Assembly (NCBI GenBank): GCA_036654655.1
Contig: JAVVRP010000003.1
Span: 1 to 64,000 of the forward strand
Length of the DNA: 64,000 bases
Direction of reading: 5' to 3'
Source: JAVVRP01 sp036654655
GTDB lineage: Bacteria > Bacillota > Clostridia > Christensenellales > UBA1242
Numbering within the stretch: position 1 is the stretch's first letter; the number at the start of each line of letters is the position of its first letter. A program made the position numbers and the translations under genes. Under the pieces are notes generated by a model. The model made no database searches, had not been told where the DNA came from, and worked only from the letters and a program-made list of their open reading frames with translations. Positions 34,319-46,400 of this stretch are shown in pieces.

Positions 34319-34348
34319 TTGACGTGTTATTTGTAAATAATATATAAT
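34319..34348 (+). promoter_or_regulatory. Promoter of the YugP-like gene
   Basis: TTGACG (34319-34324), 18-bp spacer, TATAAT (34343-34348); back-to-back with the rplI promoter. Confidence 0.75.
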
Positions 34349-34370
34349 GTAATAAAGATAAGGAGAAATT

Positions 34371-35153
34371 ATGGGTTCATCACTTTTGGCAAATAATGGG
34401 CTGAACACACTTGTGTCGGTTGCACTTATTATTGTTGGAATTCTTATTATTGTCGCATCACTTTGGGCAGGCATAGCAAGAATAAAAATTTTTACAAGTT
34501 ACAACAAATTTAACAAGATAGAAAATCAAAGTGGGCTTACGGGAGAAACTGCTGCTCTTTTGCTTTTGGACAGAGCAGGGTTAACAGATGTTAAAGTTAA
34601 GCCACTTGGATTTTTTAGAATGCTTATGTATGGAAACAGTTATAGTTTGGGCAAAAAAACAATTTATTTAAGAAAAAATATATTTAATAAAACAAGTATC
34701 ACGGCTGTTGGACTTGCTGTTCAAAAAGTTGGGCTTGCAATTATGCACCAACAAAAAGATAAAAAACTTAAAGCGCGTTCTATTGTTCAACCTCTTATAG
34801 TTTTTGCACCAGTTATGTTTATTCCAATTTCCATTATGGGCTTTTTAATTGATTTGTTTTTATTTAACATGAACGGAATTTCATCACTAATTGGTGTTGC
34901 AATTGCAAGCGTGCTTTATATTGCTGCTTTTGTGTTTGTTATTCTTAACATTCCAGTAGAAAAAAAGGCAAACACAATTGCAATGGACATCATGACACAA
35001 ACAAACTTTTTAACGCAAGAAGAGCGCTCTGATATTTCAGTTGTTTTTAAAGCATATATTTCGGCATATGTTGCAGATTTTGTGATTTCAATTTTGTATA
35101 TAATTCAATTTATTTTAAAAGGAATTGCAAAATTATTAAATGCAAGTAAATAA
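34371..35153 (+). CDS. YugP-family membrane protein with lost metalloprotease site
   Basis: 260 residues. An N-terminal membrane segment, then TGETAALLLLDRAGLTDVKV and KTIYLRKNIFNKTSITAVGL align with the Zn-peptidase YugP (DUF/Zn_peptidase_2), followed by two to three further membrane segments. Where the family has HEVGHAIQH, this protein has QKVGLAIMH (Q118-K119...L122): both zinc His and the catalytic Glu are lost. It is therefore probably a pseudoenzyme. The gene is full length with a promoter and ribosome site (AAGGAG), so it looks retained. Followed 18 bp on by a SHOCT-domain membrane protein. Confidence 0.7.
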   Translation: MGSSLLANNGLNTLVSVALIIVGILIIVASLWAGIARIKIFTSYNKFNKIENQSGLTGETAALLLLDRAGLTDVKVKPLGFFRMLMYGNSYSLGKKTIYLRKNIFNKTSITAVGLAVQKVGLAIMHQQKDKKLKARSIVQPLIVFAPVMFIPISIMGFLIDLFLFNMNGISSLIGVAIASVLYIAAFVFVILNIPVEKKANTIAMDIMTQTNFLTQEERSDISVVFKAYISAYVADFVISILYIIQFILKGIAKLLNASK

Positions 35154-35171
35154 CAAATATAAGGGGAATTT

Positions 35172-35882
35172 ATGGAACAAAAACAAAAAGATAATCAAAT
35201 TATCTTAAAGCCTAACTTGTTAATTAATGAAAAAAATATTCCTGTAAAAAAACAAAAAACAAAAGGGTTAACATTAACAGCAGGAATTTTGGACGTTATT
35301 ATGAGTTTGCCAATTTATGCTGTTGCCATTATTGCATTTATTGCTGGTGTTTCACAAACGGACCCTTTAATAATTTTGGCATCGCTTGGCTTAATGATTT
35401 TGGTGTGGGTGTTTATTGCACTATTAATGTTGGGCGTTGCAATTGGTTACACAATTGTTGGAATCAAAACAATTGGACTTGCGGGCAAAAAAGAATATGA
35501 ATATGGTGAAAGCAAAACATTTTTAGTTTTTTCAATGATAATAGATTGGGTTGTTATTGGCATTTGTGTTGGTATTGCATTTTTATTTAAAGATGTGCTA
35601 GCAATTATTGCATGTGCGGTTTTAATTGTTCCATTAACAGCATTTGTTTTTAAACTAATAGATATTGCAAGATGGAACTTAAAAGTAAAAAAAGGATTAA
35701 TTTCTGGCGAGCGAGAAAAACCCAAATTTTCTAACGAGTTTATCAATTTTGGGAACCCACAATTTCAAAACAGTTTGCAAAAAAAACTTGAAAGTATTAA
35801 AAAAATGAAAGATGATAAATTAATTTCCGAACAAGAATATGAAAGCCTAAGAAAAATTGAACTAAGTAAACATATAAAATAA
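35172..35882 (+). CDS. Membrane protein with C-terminal SHOCT domain
   Basis: 236 residues. Four membrane segments (~40-160) and a C-terminal helical stretch LESIKKMKDDKLISEQEYES that fits the SHOCT (short C-terminal) domain. No enzyme motif seen. Same operon as the YugP-like protein (18 bp gap, AAGGGGA before ATG), so the two may form a membrane complex (inference). Confidence 0.7.
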   Translation: MEQKQKDNQIILKPNLLINEKNIPVKKQKTKGLTLTAGILDVIMSLPIYAVAIIAFIAGVSQTDPLIILASLGLMILVWVFIALLMLGVAIGYTIVGIKTIGLAGKKEYEYGESKTFLVFSMIIDWVVIGICVGIAFLFKDVLAIIACAVLIVPLTAFVFKLIDIARWNLKVKKGLISGEREKPKFSNEFINFGNPQFQNSLQKKLESIKKMKDDKLISEQEYESLRKIELSKHIK

Positions 35883-35890
35883 TTTCAAAA

Positions 35891-35913
35891 GCACGCCAGA
35901 TGGTGTGTTTTTT
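35891..35913 (+). terminator. Terminator of the YugP-like/SHOCT operon
   Basis: GCACGCC pairs with GGTGTGT (two G-U pairs) across a 4-base loop, followed by six T. Confidence 0.75.
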
Positions 35914-36012
35914 ATTTTAATAAATCACAAATTTATTTTTTTAAACATATTTTATTTAAGTGGACCAAATAAAATAAATTAAATAAGTTTTTAACAAAAA
36001 CAATAAAAACGT

Positions 36013-36042
36013 TTGATTTAGGTTTGTGATTTGTGATATTAT
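36013..36042 (+). promoter_or_regulatory. Promoter of the HicB-like gene
   Basis: TTGATT (36013-36018), 18-bp spacer, TATTAT (36037-36042), 38 bp before ATG 36080. Confidence 0.55.
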
Positions 36043-36079
36043 ATACTTACAAAAGTAAATAAAATATTAGAAGGGCAAA

Positions 36080-36352
36080 ATGAAACTTTTTGTTTATCCA
36101 GCAGTTTTTTTTAAAGAAAACGGAACAACAGTGATATTTCCAGATTTGGACATTTTTACGGAAGGGGACTCTGTTGAAGAGGCATTTTTGTTTGCAAAAG
36201 ATTATTTAAGACAGTTTTTGGAAACAAGCCAAAAATATGAACTTGGATACAATTTGCCATCAAAATATGAAACTGTGCAAGAAAAATATAAACCAGCGCA
36301 AGTTATGCTGATTGATGCTGCAATAAGTGAAAACAAAAAAGGGAAAGTTTAA
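36080..36352 (+). CDS. HicB-like protein, no HicA partner
   Basis: 90 residues. The N-terminus MKLFVYPAVFFKENGTTVIF followed by PDLDIFTEGDSVEEAFLFAK fits the partial RNase-H fold of HicB antitoxins (YPAxFxxE...GYxVxFPDLxG..T.GdsxeEA). There is no C-terminal DNA-binding domain and no HicA dsRNA-binding toxin gene next to it, so it is either a solitary HicB-like regulator or an orphan. AGAAGGG precedes ATG 36080. It shares a promoter with the membrane protein gene that starts one base after its stop. Confidence 0.75.
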   Translation: MKLFVYPAVFFKENGTTVIFPDLDIFTEGDSVEEAFLFAKDYLRQFLETSQKYELGYNLPSKYETVQEKYKPAQVMLIDAAISENKKGKV

Positions 36353-36353
36353 A

Positions 36354-36776
36354 ATGAAAAAAATTTCGCCAATTCTTTTAACTATTTTTGCAGGAATGAT
36401 TGTTATTTTAACTTTTTTACCTGCATGGCAAGTTGGCGGTGTTTCAACAACCTTTTTTCAACTTTTAAAAAATATTTTTGCAAATGGTTTTACAAATCAA
36501 GATGCAAATTTATTTCTTGCTCAAATTGCAGTTATTGGAATATATGGTTCTGCAATACTTTCAGTTTTATTTGCAATTATAATTGGTATTTCAAAAAAAC
36601 CAGCGCTTGACATTATTGTTTATTTGCTTGCAACATTTTTTTGTATTGCGTTTGTGGTTGCCTTTTATTTAATTAACAAACAACTTCCTGAAATGCCAAA
36701 AACATTTATATGGATTCCTCTTGTGCTCAGTGCTTTTTTGTGTGTGTTTAGAATGGCAACCGCAAAAAAAAAATAA
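36354..36776 (+). CDS. Small membrane protein
   Basis: About 140 residues with four membrane segments (beginning KKISPILLTIFAGMIVILTF) and a basic end. I do not recognise the family. Start ATG 36354 chosen because GGGAAAG precedes it; an in-frame ATG at 36327 lies inside the HicB-like gene. Co-transcribed with that gene. Confidence 0.65.
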   Translation: MKKISPILLTIFAGMIVILTFLPAWQVGGVSTTFFQLLKNIFANGFTNQDANLFLAQIAVIGIYGSAILSVLFAIIIGISKKPALDIIVYLLATFFCIAFVVAFYLINKQLPEMPKTFIWIPLVLSAFLCVFRMATAKKK

Positions 36777-36783
36777 AACAAAA

Positions 36784-37275
36784 TTAATTTTGTGGTTGTT
36801 CGCAGTACACGCGTTTTAAATTTTGTAAAGATTTTCTGTGCAAAATTTCATCCGACAAAATTTGGAACAAAACTTGTTTAACTTGAATATCGTCAATTTT
36901 TGCTATTGCAGTTCTTGTGTCAATTATTATTTTTTCTTTAAGTTCTAAATTTAAAGAAATTATTTGTTTTGTATCCTTAATATAATCCAAACTTCTTCCG
37001 CTTAGCCATTTTCCTTGATTGTTAATTAAAATTGGATCACCACCAAGCCTAATAATCAAGTCGCTTAACATTGAAGCATGCAAAAAATCAGTTTTTGAAA
37101 TTTGTTCCAAAATGGAAGAAAGATTTTTGTTAAAAGGTGAAAGTATATTAGCGGAGTAAAAAAATTGCATTGTGGTGCAAAGTTCGCCTTCTGTTCCTGC
37201 ATACAAGTTTTGAATTAAACCGCAATAATAAGCATTTGGTTTTAGCCTAGAAATTGTTTTTTTGTCACTCTCCAC
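36784..37275 (-). CDS. Ferritin-like diiron-domain protein
   Basis: 163 residues. LYAGTEGELCTTMQFFYSAN, then ISKTDFLHASMLSDLIIRLG, then SDEILHRKSLQNL is the helix pattern of ferritin-like/Mn-catalase-type proteins common in anaerobic Bacillota. Three metal positions are present (E in GEL, H in FLH, E..H in DEILH); the usual Glu before the first His is Asp (TDFLH). Likely iron or peroxide handling. It is convergent with the small membrane protein and divergent from the giant lipoprotein. Confidence 0.65.
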   Translation of the reverse strand: MESDKKTISRLKPNAYYCGLIQNLYAGTEGELCTTMQFFYSANILSPFNKNLSSILEQISKTDFLHASMLSDLIIRLGGDPILINNQGKWLSGRSLDYIKDTKQIISLNLELKEKIIIDTRTAIAKIDDIQVKQVLFQILSDEILHRKSLQNLKRVYCEQPQN

Positions 37276-37403
37276 AGTTTTTTATATGTTGTAACTTGCA
37301 AATGTGTGAATTTTGTAAAAACGTGCAAAATAACAAAATTATAAAGCATATTTTTTGTTTTTTTTCAAACAATAAAATTAAATTTATAATTGCAAAATTT
37401 TGT

Positions 37404-37433
37404 TTGATAAATTTACCCCAAAAATGGTAAAAT
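37404..37433 (+). promoter_or_regulatory. Promoter of the giant lipoprotein gene
   Basis: TTGATA (37404-37409), 18-bp spacer, TAAAAT (37428-37433), 26 bp before ATG 37460. Confidence 0.6.
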
Positions 37434-37459
37434 AAGACATAATAATATTCGAGGTGCAG

Positions 37460-40400
37460 ATGAAAAAAATAAAGATGCTTTTGGCTGTTGTGTTAATGGC
37501 GTTTATGCCAATTTCACTTTATGCTTGCGTTCAAAATAGAGATGTTAATTTTAACACAGTGCAATTAACCATTTCCACGGGTGAATTTGTTGATCTTGCT
37601 CCTTATGTTGAAAATGGAATTGAAAACATTGTTTTTAAATCTATGAATCAAAACATTGTTTTTATTACCCCACAAAATCAACTTGCGGGAAGAAATGAAG
37701 GAAGCACCTTTGTTGAGGCAAGATGTGGCGAGAACAAAGCATTTTTAACCGTTGTTGTGGAGTCGCCAAAAGTTAAATTTTTAAAACCAAGCATGCCAAA
37801 GTTTGATGCAGAAACAAACAAAATTACATGGCCCGAAGTTTTTGCAAAGGCAGAACAAGAAATTCAAATTGCAAATTCTTATGAAGTAAGTTTGATAACC
37901 GCAAAAGACACGTCAATTCAAACAGTTTTAACAAACTTTTATGTAATAGAAGGCTCAGGAGCATTTTCGGTTAAAGTTAGAGCCATTGGTGCTGGAAAGT
38001 ATTTAACATCCGAGTGGAGTGATACTTTTAATTTTTCAAAATCAAAAGCGCCAACTTTGCTTGCGTATAACGATGATACAAGCACTCTTTCTTGGAATGG
38101 AGAAATTGGCGAAAATGGAAAATATGTTGTTGAAGTAAATAACATTAAAACAGAAACAAAACAAAATTTTGTTGTTTTAAATTTAAACGAACCAATTTTA
38201 TACAATATCACGGTGGTTGCATATCATTCTGCGGAACAAAATGTTAAACCTGCAAAAAGCGAAATATTAACGCTGAAAAGGTTAACAGCCCCAAAATTAA
38301 AAATTGAAAATGGCGCTATTGTTTGGGATAACAATCAAATTGGCACAAGTGGATTTAAATTATTTTTTACAAAAGACACCATAACAACAGAAGTAAATTT
38401 TGATGCAAGTGTTAATTCCACAAACATGAAAGGCTTTGCTCCGGGGCAATATACTGCCCAAATAACAAGTTCCGGAAGCATTGGATATCTTGCAAGCAAA
38501 AACATTTCAAGATTAGAAGGAATAGAAAAACTTGCAAAGCCTGTTCTTACTTATGATGGAAATATTCAAACGGGAATGCAAATAAAGGTTGTGTTAACAA
38601 TAAAAAATGCAAACGGATCTGTTAATATTGTTTCCACATCAACAGGCACATATCAGTGGGTGGAACATATGGCAGGAACATATGAAATTGTTGGTGAGTC
38701 TGTTGGTGACGGAACAAAAATAAGTTCTGACCCCTCAGAAAAAATTACAATCATACAATTATACAAGCCTTCTGGCATAACACACACACACAATGAAAAT
38801 GGAGAATCTGTTATTTCATATTCTCAAATTCAGCATGCAAGTGTGTATGAAATAAAATGTTTAACAGAAACATGGACAAGCCCGCAAATTTCACAAAACT
38901 TGGGCAGTACAAATGTTGTTTTTAAAGAAGCAAAGGTTTATGAAATTTTTGTTACTGCAAAAGGTGTTTCGGCAGGTTCAACGTACATTTTGCCAGCAAC
39001 AGAACGAATAGTAATAAGAAGGCTGGCAAATATTGAAAATTTGAATTTAACGGCAAGCGGAGTTGCAAGTTGGACTGCAAATTCTTATTCTGCGGATGGA
39101 TATTTAATTGAACTTTACAAAGATGGCGGATTTGTTAGTTCGCAAACTGTGTTTTCAGCATCAAACTCATTTAACTTTGAATATGGAGCATATGAAATTA
39201 AAGTTAAGGCAAAAGGAAACAATTCCAACTTAATTGAAAGTTTGGACTTTGTTTCCACAAACGTGGAAGTTTTTCAAAAACTTGAAAGCCCATCAATTAA
39301 TTTTGACAGAAACACACAAATTTTAACAATAAACCCTTCGCAACTTGCAACATCATTCAGTTTTGTTGCAAAAATGAGCGGAGTAAGTGTTTATACCCAA
39401 GAAATAACGGCAATACCAACTGCATTTAGCGTTCCGCTTTCTGCATATTTGCAAATTCAGGGATCTTATCAATTAGAAATAATTGCAAAAAATTCCAATA
39501 GATTTCTTTTAAATTCAAACGAAGTTGTTGTTAAAGTTGTAAAACTTAATGCACCAACTTCTGTAACAATAACGCAAGACGAAAGATTAGAAGTTGCAAC
39601 ATATGTTAATGAAGGACTTAATGATGCAACACCTGTTATAACAACAATTAACAATATTGAATCTTCAACGCTTGCACAAAGCGATTCGATTTTTGAAATA
39701 AAAGTATTTCATAAGGCAAAAACCACAAAGCATAATGATGTTTATTATTTGGATAGCAAAATAAGCACGTTCAGTTTGTCACGCGTGCAAACCCCAGAAT
39801 CTCCCACATTTTCCAATCAAACTTTTAAATGGCAAGAAGCACAATCAAATTTTGTTAATTTAATAACCGTATCCCAAAACTTATATTCAAAAACATTTGA
39901 AATTGTTGGAAGCACTCAGCAAGCAGAAGAATTTCTTTTAAATTTGGACGGAATTAACAAATATGAACAGTTCAGCGTTATAATTAAGCACAAAATAAAA
40001 ACATTAACTGTTAACGCAGGGCAAAGCGGAGTTGTTTCTTCGTTAAGTTCTAGCCCTCTTTCAACGGTTGCAAAACTATATTTGCCAGGCAATGTAATTG
40101 TTGTGGAAAATGGTTTACGCGGAAAAATAACTTGGAATGCGGTTCAGTTTGCAACCAGTTACAACGTTTTTATTTACAGAATTGATGGCGGAATGCCAGT
40201 GCTAATAAAAAATTCGGCAAGTCAAACAATAACAGACAACACAACAGAAACATTTTATGAATATGATTTTGCGGACATTGCAACGTTTAAGGTGCAAATT
40301 TGTGCAATCAGCCAAGTTTTGATATATTCGGATAAAACAAGCGAAATAAATGTTACAAGATTGGATTCTCCAAAAACAGTTGATGTTTCTGAAAGCCAAG

Positions 40401-43400
40401 TTTTAACAGTTCCCAGTGCAACTTCCATAGTTGGTGTTGAAAAAACAAATTATTTTATAACAACAGAGCAATCGTTAGAGGGCAGAGGATTGGACATTTC
40501 TTCTTGCGAAAATTTGCTTAACATTCAATTTAAATTTATTGCAGTTAAAAACATATCAGGAAGCAATTTTTATCTTTCCAGCAAATTTGAAACTTTTAAA
40601 TTTGAACGTATTGAAACAATGCTTGCGCCAACCTTTAATTTAAAAAAACTTAATTGGGTGGCGGTAAGTGATTGTGATATGTTCACACTTAACTTTATGC
40701 AAAATTCTGTTCAAAAATCTACAACTGTTGGATCTTCTGTTTTGTTTTTTGATTTTTATGGGGAAAACACAAAATCAGTTATGGAAACAATTATGGATAA
40801 TTTTGCAGAAGGCAATGTTCAAATCTCAATTAAGCCAATAAGGTCATCATTTACAGCAAATTTTGGACAAATAAACAGGCTTTCAGCAAAAAACTTTTCA
40901 CAAAATGCCATGCTTACAAAACTTGCAATTCCAACAATAACCTCAATAAATGCTGATAACACAGACCTTCAAAAACTTATAACAATTAATTGGAGTTATT
41001 TGGGCACGGGGACAGCACAGCCCTCGGAATATGAAGTTTATATTGATGGCAATGCTCCAAGAATAACCACGCAAAAAAACTTATTAGAGGAGTCATTTTT
41101 TCAAACAGCAGGAAATCACAGCGTTTGTGTTAAAGCAATTGGTGACGCAAATGCAAATGTGTTTAATTCTGCAAAAAGCGAAAGTGTGAATATTGTCCGA
41201 CTGTTTGTTCCAACCGCACTTACAATTAATAAAGACGCAACTTTTTCTTTTTCTAGCCAAACGGCCGCTAGGTTTATTGTAACATACAATTATTCAACAG
41301 GAGCCACTCAAACATTATCCACATTGGCATCTCCTTTTGACATGTCAAATTATTTTGTAAACGCGGGTGATGCTTTTGTTAAAGTAAGAGCAATAGGAAA
41401 CGGAACAACAACGCTTTCAAGTGATGATTCTGCAACTATGAGCGTAAAAGTTTTGGCAAGCCCAGAAATATTGTTTGACGGCACAAAACTTAAAATTAAA
41501 GACGTTTGGGAAGACAATGCAAACGTTATGTTAAGTGACTTTAATTTAGATGGTTCAAATTGGATTAAACTTAGAGACAACACAAAATTATCCAAAATTA
41601 ACCAAAATTATGAATATGTGTTCCCACAAGATTTAAAATCTGGGGATGTAAAGTTTGAAGCAATTGCTGTTCCCAAATTGGCAAATGGAGTTGTTAAAAG
41701 CCAGTCATTTAAAAAACAAGCAATAAAACTTGTTGCGCCAACAGGGCTTAATTTTGTTAAAACAAACAAAGTAATTTATTTTAAGGGTGATATTGTTTCA
41801 AACGCTTTGGGATATGGAGCAGTTGTTGGTAGCCAATATTTTACGGAATGTATAATTGGGGCAACAGATTTTTCATTTTCAACGCAAGGAGTTTTGAGTG
41901 CACTTATTCCAGCCGGAAATTTTAATATTTCTGCCATAGCACTTGGCGGTGAAAAAAATGGTGAATTTTATATTAATTCAAATGTATCAACTGAAATGCT
42001 TAGAGCAACAAAACTTTCCACAGTGACAAATTTTGCAATAAATAATGGCGTTTTGTCTTGGTCCTCAATAAGCGGTGCGGTTTCTTATTGTTTAAAGATT
42101 GACGCAACAGAGCGAGTGATAACAACGTTAAGTGACCCACTTGACGGAATAGAAAAAGGACAACACACACTTAACATAAGTGCAGTTGGAAATATCACAA
42201 GCACACCAATAAGTTTGGGCGATATATTTTTGGATGGCAATGAACTTTCACAGCCAATAACTGCATTTAAACTTAACACACCAACAGCAGTTGTTCAAAA
42301 TGGTTTTTTAACAATAAATGAGGACAATAAAACTGCCCTCAGCGCTTCGTTAGTTTTTGGAGATAATTTAACATATCTTGCAAAAATGGGGACAAAAACT
42401 TTTGAACTTAATTTAAGCAACAAGTGGTCGGGTGAAAAAGATTTAAAACAATTTATTCCAAACGAAATTTATCAAATAAATGAAGAAACGTTAATGACAT
42501 TAAGTGTTCAGGTAAAAAGTAGTGTAAATAACATTATATATTCCAACTTTTGTGCTGAGTTATCAATGAAAATTTTGGCAAATCCAAACATAAATGCTTC
42601 TGACGTTCATGGCGTGTTGTTTACCAATAATTCTTTTGAAGAAAATTATGACCTTTCAAAAACTTTTGTGGAATGGAAACAATCAAGCAAAACATATGGA
42701 TATAGGCTTCTTTTTGGTCAAGGAACAAATTATATGACTTCAACAGTTGGCAACCAAAACAATGTGATGTTGCCAAATCATCCCGGAGTAATTAATTTTA
42801 CACCCGGAGATATTAATTTTAGGGTTTGTGCACAGGGCGGAAACAGTTTGGAAACTGGCGGGTTTTATTACATTAACTCAAAATACTCGCCAGAAATAGC
42901 CTTAAAAAAGTTGGACACAACCACAATGAAAATTGAAAATGGAAGATTTTGCTGGAACGCTGTTGCTGGCGCCAGCGGTTACTATGTATACTCGTCAACC
43001 AACAAAATTGATTGGAGTTTTATTGGTAACAAAATGCAAACGCAAACATCCATTGAAATTCCAAGTTCTAGCACAGTTCAAAAGTTATATTTTTCTGTGA
43101 TGGCAGTTTCAACAAATCCCAACACGCTTCCGGGTTACAATTTTGGATTTATGGGGCCCGATGGAAAAAACTTTGCAGAAATAATTTTGCCAACAAGTCC
43201 AAGAGTTTTGGATTTGATTAACGGTTCGCTTGTGTGGAGTGGCATTGATGCTGATATGTTAACTCTTACCAATGGTGGCGCGGTTGGTTCGCCTTTTTAT
43301 CACACGCTTGCAAATGTTGCAACGCAAAATTTAAAACTATCTTTTTCTGCAAATGGATTGGAACAAAACTTGTCTAGGCTTGGGTGTTTGTTTTTGGATC

Positions 43401-46400
43401 TTTCGGATCAAATTAAAATAGTTGTTGAACAAAGCACTTCTTTAAAGTGTCCAAAAATTAATGGCTGGCCAACAACTAACATTTTGTTTGACCAATTTGC
43501 AAATAGCGTTAACGCAGGTGAATACACATTAAAATTAAGCCAAATTGGAAATAGTTCCAATCAACTTAATTCTTCACAAAATATTGGCAAAACAGTGTAT
43601 GTTCCACATGCACCTGTAATTGAAGCAATATATGACACTGCCAGCGATACTCACTTTTTGCAGTGGTCAAAAGTTGATATTCCAACAAAGTTTGCATATA
43701 ACAGGGCGTCTTTGGGCGGATTAATATCTGCAAATCAATGGAACACACAATACATTTTGTTAAGTGATGTTTCAAGCACCGCAGGAACAACACAAACACA
43801 GGTCCCCGTTGATGCAAAATATATAAGTTTTGTTGACACAATAAATAAAACTCAGTTAAGGCTTAATTTAACATCCATGGTTGAAGATGGAATAATAACC
43901 CCCGACCACAAAAATGTTTATTTAGTTGTGGCAGGAGATAGCCAAAATGTTTTAAATGGAAAAACCAGCAATATTATTGAAACAAATATTTTGCCAGTTG
44001 TTGCAAATCTTAAAATGAATAAAGGTTTGTTTACTTTTGAAAGTTTGCCATCGGCAAGTGGAGTTGAAATAAAATACTTAATCGTGGGTGCACAAACGTC
44101 TTTAACAGAAAATGAAATTTCGGGAGTTGTTTTTGTTGCCAATTCAAAACCAAATTCTTGGGCTTGCCAACAACTTAAACAAGGACGCCAATATACATTT
44201 ACAATACGCGCAATAGGTACAAAATTAGCAACCGGAAACAGCATAACAATTTCAGGAAAAACAACCAATGCAGGAAAAATTGAAAAGTTATTGACTCCAA
44301 CAGTCCTTGTAACGGACGGAGTGTTTAACTGGCAAGAAGTTGCAAATGCCAGTGGATATCAGTACATAAGTTCATTAACGGCAGGTGGCGAAAAAACAAA
44401 GCCATCAAGTGATTTTATAACAAATAACAAATTAACATGGACGTTTGAAGGCGATGCAAAAGGATTAAAGTTTTTTGAATTTATGTGCAATGGAGATGAA
44501 CTTAAAGAAATGGGGGAACTAGCGGTTGGCTATGCAAATTCACAATTTACAAGCGTGTCGGCAGATGGCGAGTTTAAAATGAGCGAAACAACTGCAAAAG
44601 TACAAAATGGAACAATTGTTTGGGATGCAAATATAAAAAGAGACGGTGGGCCAGCAAGTAATTTTAAACTTACGTTTAAACCTATTTCAAATCCGGGGGC
44701 AAGCAATGTTGTGTTCACAACAACAAATTCATGCGATTGTTCAACTCTTATTCCCGGAAAATATTCAGTTGTTGTGCAGGCATATGTTCAAGGAGTTCAA
44801 ACATCAGCAATCACATTAATTTCTGTTGAGAGCAAATCCATATTAGTGGACGTTTTGCCAAGCCCAGAAAATATTATTGTTGGAAATGGAGAAATAAGTT
44901 GGAGGGGAAATCAGCAAAACTGCTTTGAACTTGTTTTAACTCCAAATGTTGGGTCGCAGGTTATTTTGTTTAGCAAAAACAAAGGAAACGTTAACAGTGA
45001 TTTTACATTTGCACAAGGGGTTTGGACATACAGTGGGATAATTGATCCAACATCACAAAATGCAAAATTATTTACGCTTAAAATACGTGCTGTAAGTGAA
45101 AGTGACATTGATAATAAAATAAACTCAAAATACACAAATTACGCATCATCAATTTCACAAATAAAAAGCGTGGGACAAACATTTGTGAAAAATGAACCGG
45201 TAGCAAACAAATATGATACAAAAATTTTGTGGAACTATGTTTCAGACACGGCAGGAACAACTGTTCAGTTTGTGTTTGCATACAAGGTTGGAGACTCCCC
45301 ATGGAACAGCACAACAAATTTTGTTTCAGATGCAAATTCTCAATATTATATTTTGCTTAGTAGTTTGCAACTAACAATTTCTGATCAGGTGCTATTGTAC
45401 AAAATATGTGTTGTGCCAACCAGTTCTGCTCAAAATCTTTTACGCTCGGCATGGACACCAGAAGTTCCGCTAACAGCACCCGTTTGTGCCAGTGAAGTAA
45501 AATTCAACCAAGACCAAATGTTGGTTTGGAATTATGCAAACGTGGCTAATATTAATTTCATTGTAGAAGATAATTTGGTAAATAATGAAGGCATAGTTTT
45601 AAACACAAAAACATATATTGTGCCTTGCACCGAAGGGATATATAATGAAACAACAAAATTAATGCAATATAGTTTTAGCCCTGAGATAATTGGCAAACAT
45701 AAACTTAACATAAGAGTTGCACTTGCCAACGAAACAGGAGAATCAGAGCATCAACTGCTTTCAACAAAATCATATGTTATGAATGATGAAAAAACTGTTG
45801 TTGAATATAATTTGTTCACAAGTGGAAGCGGGACAACAGCAGACCCATATTTGATTGAAACAGATATTCAGTTTTCAAACATTTTAAAAAGAATGAGTGC
45901 AGGGCTTCACTTAAACAAAGAAAATGGCGTTGGTTTTACTTTTAAAATTCAAAACTCACTTAATGTTAATGCTTTTGTTTCAAACCTTTCTTTTAACGGA
46001 GTTTTGCTTGGAAACAACAAAACTATTACAGTAAATTTAATTCAAGGAACAAACGCCTTGTTTGAAGAAATTGGCATAAACGGAATTGTTAAGGATGCAA
46101 CATTTGTTTTAGGAACAAAACAATCACAAATTAATTTTGCAGTGCTTTCTCACACAAACAACGGTTTAATTTCTAACTGCATTTTTGGAAACGATGGCAG
46201 TGTTGTTGATCTTGGAATAATTAAAAGTGACATACAATTTTATCGTTTTGCATTTGCTTCAACAAACAACAACGGAATTATTACAGGATGCACAAATAAA
46301 AATTCTGTAACATTAACACAAAACAGAGGATCAATAATTGCAAACATTTTAATTGGAATGTTTTCTTCAATAAACAAAAAGACAATAAAAGAATGTGGCA

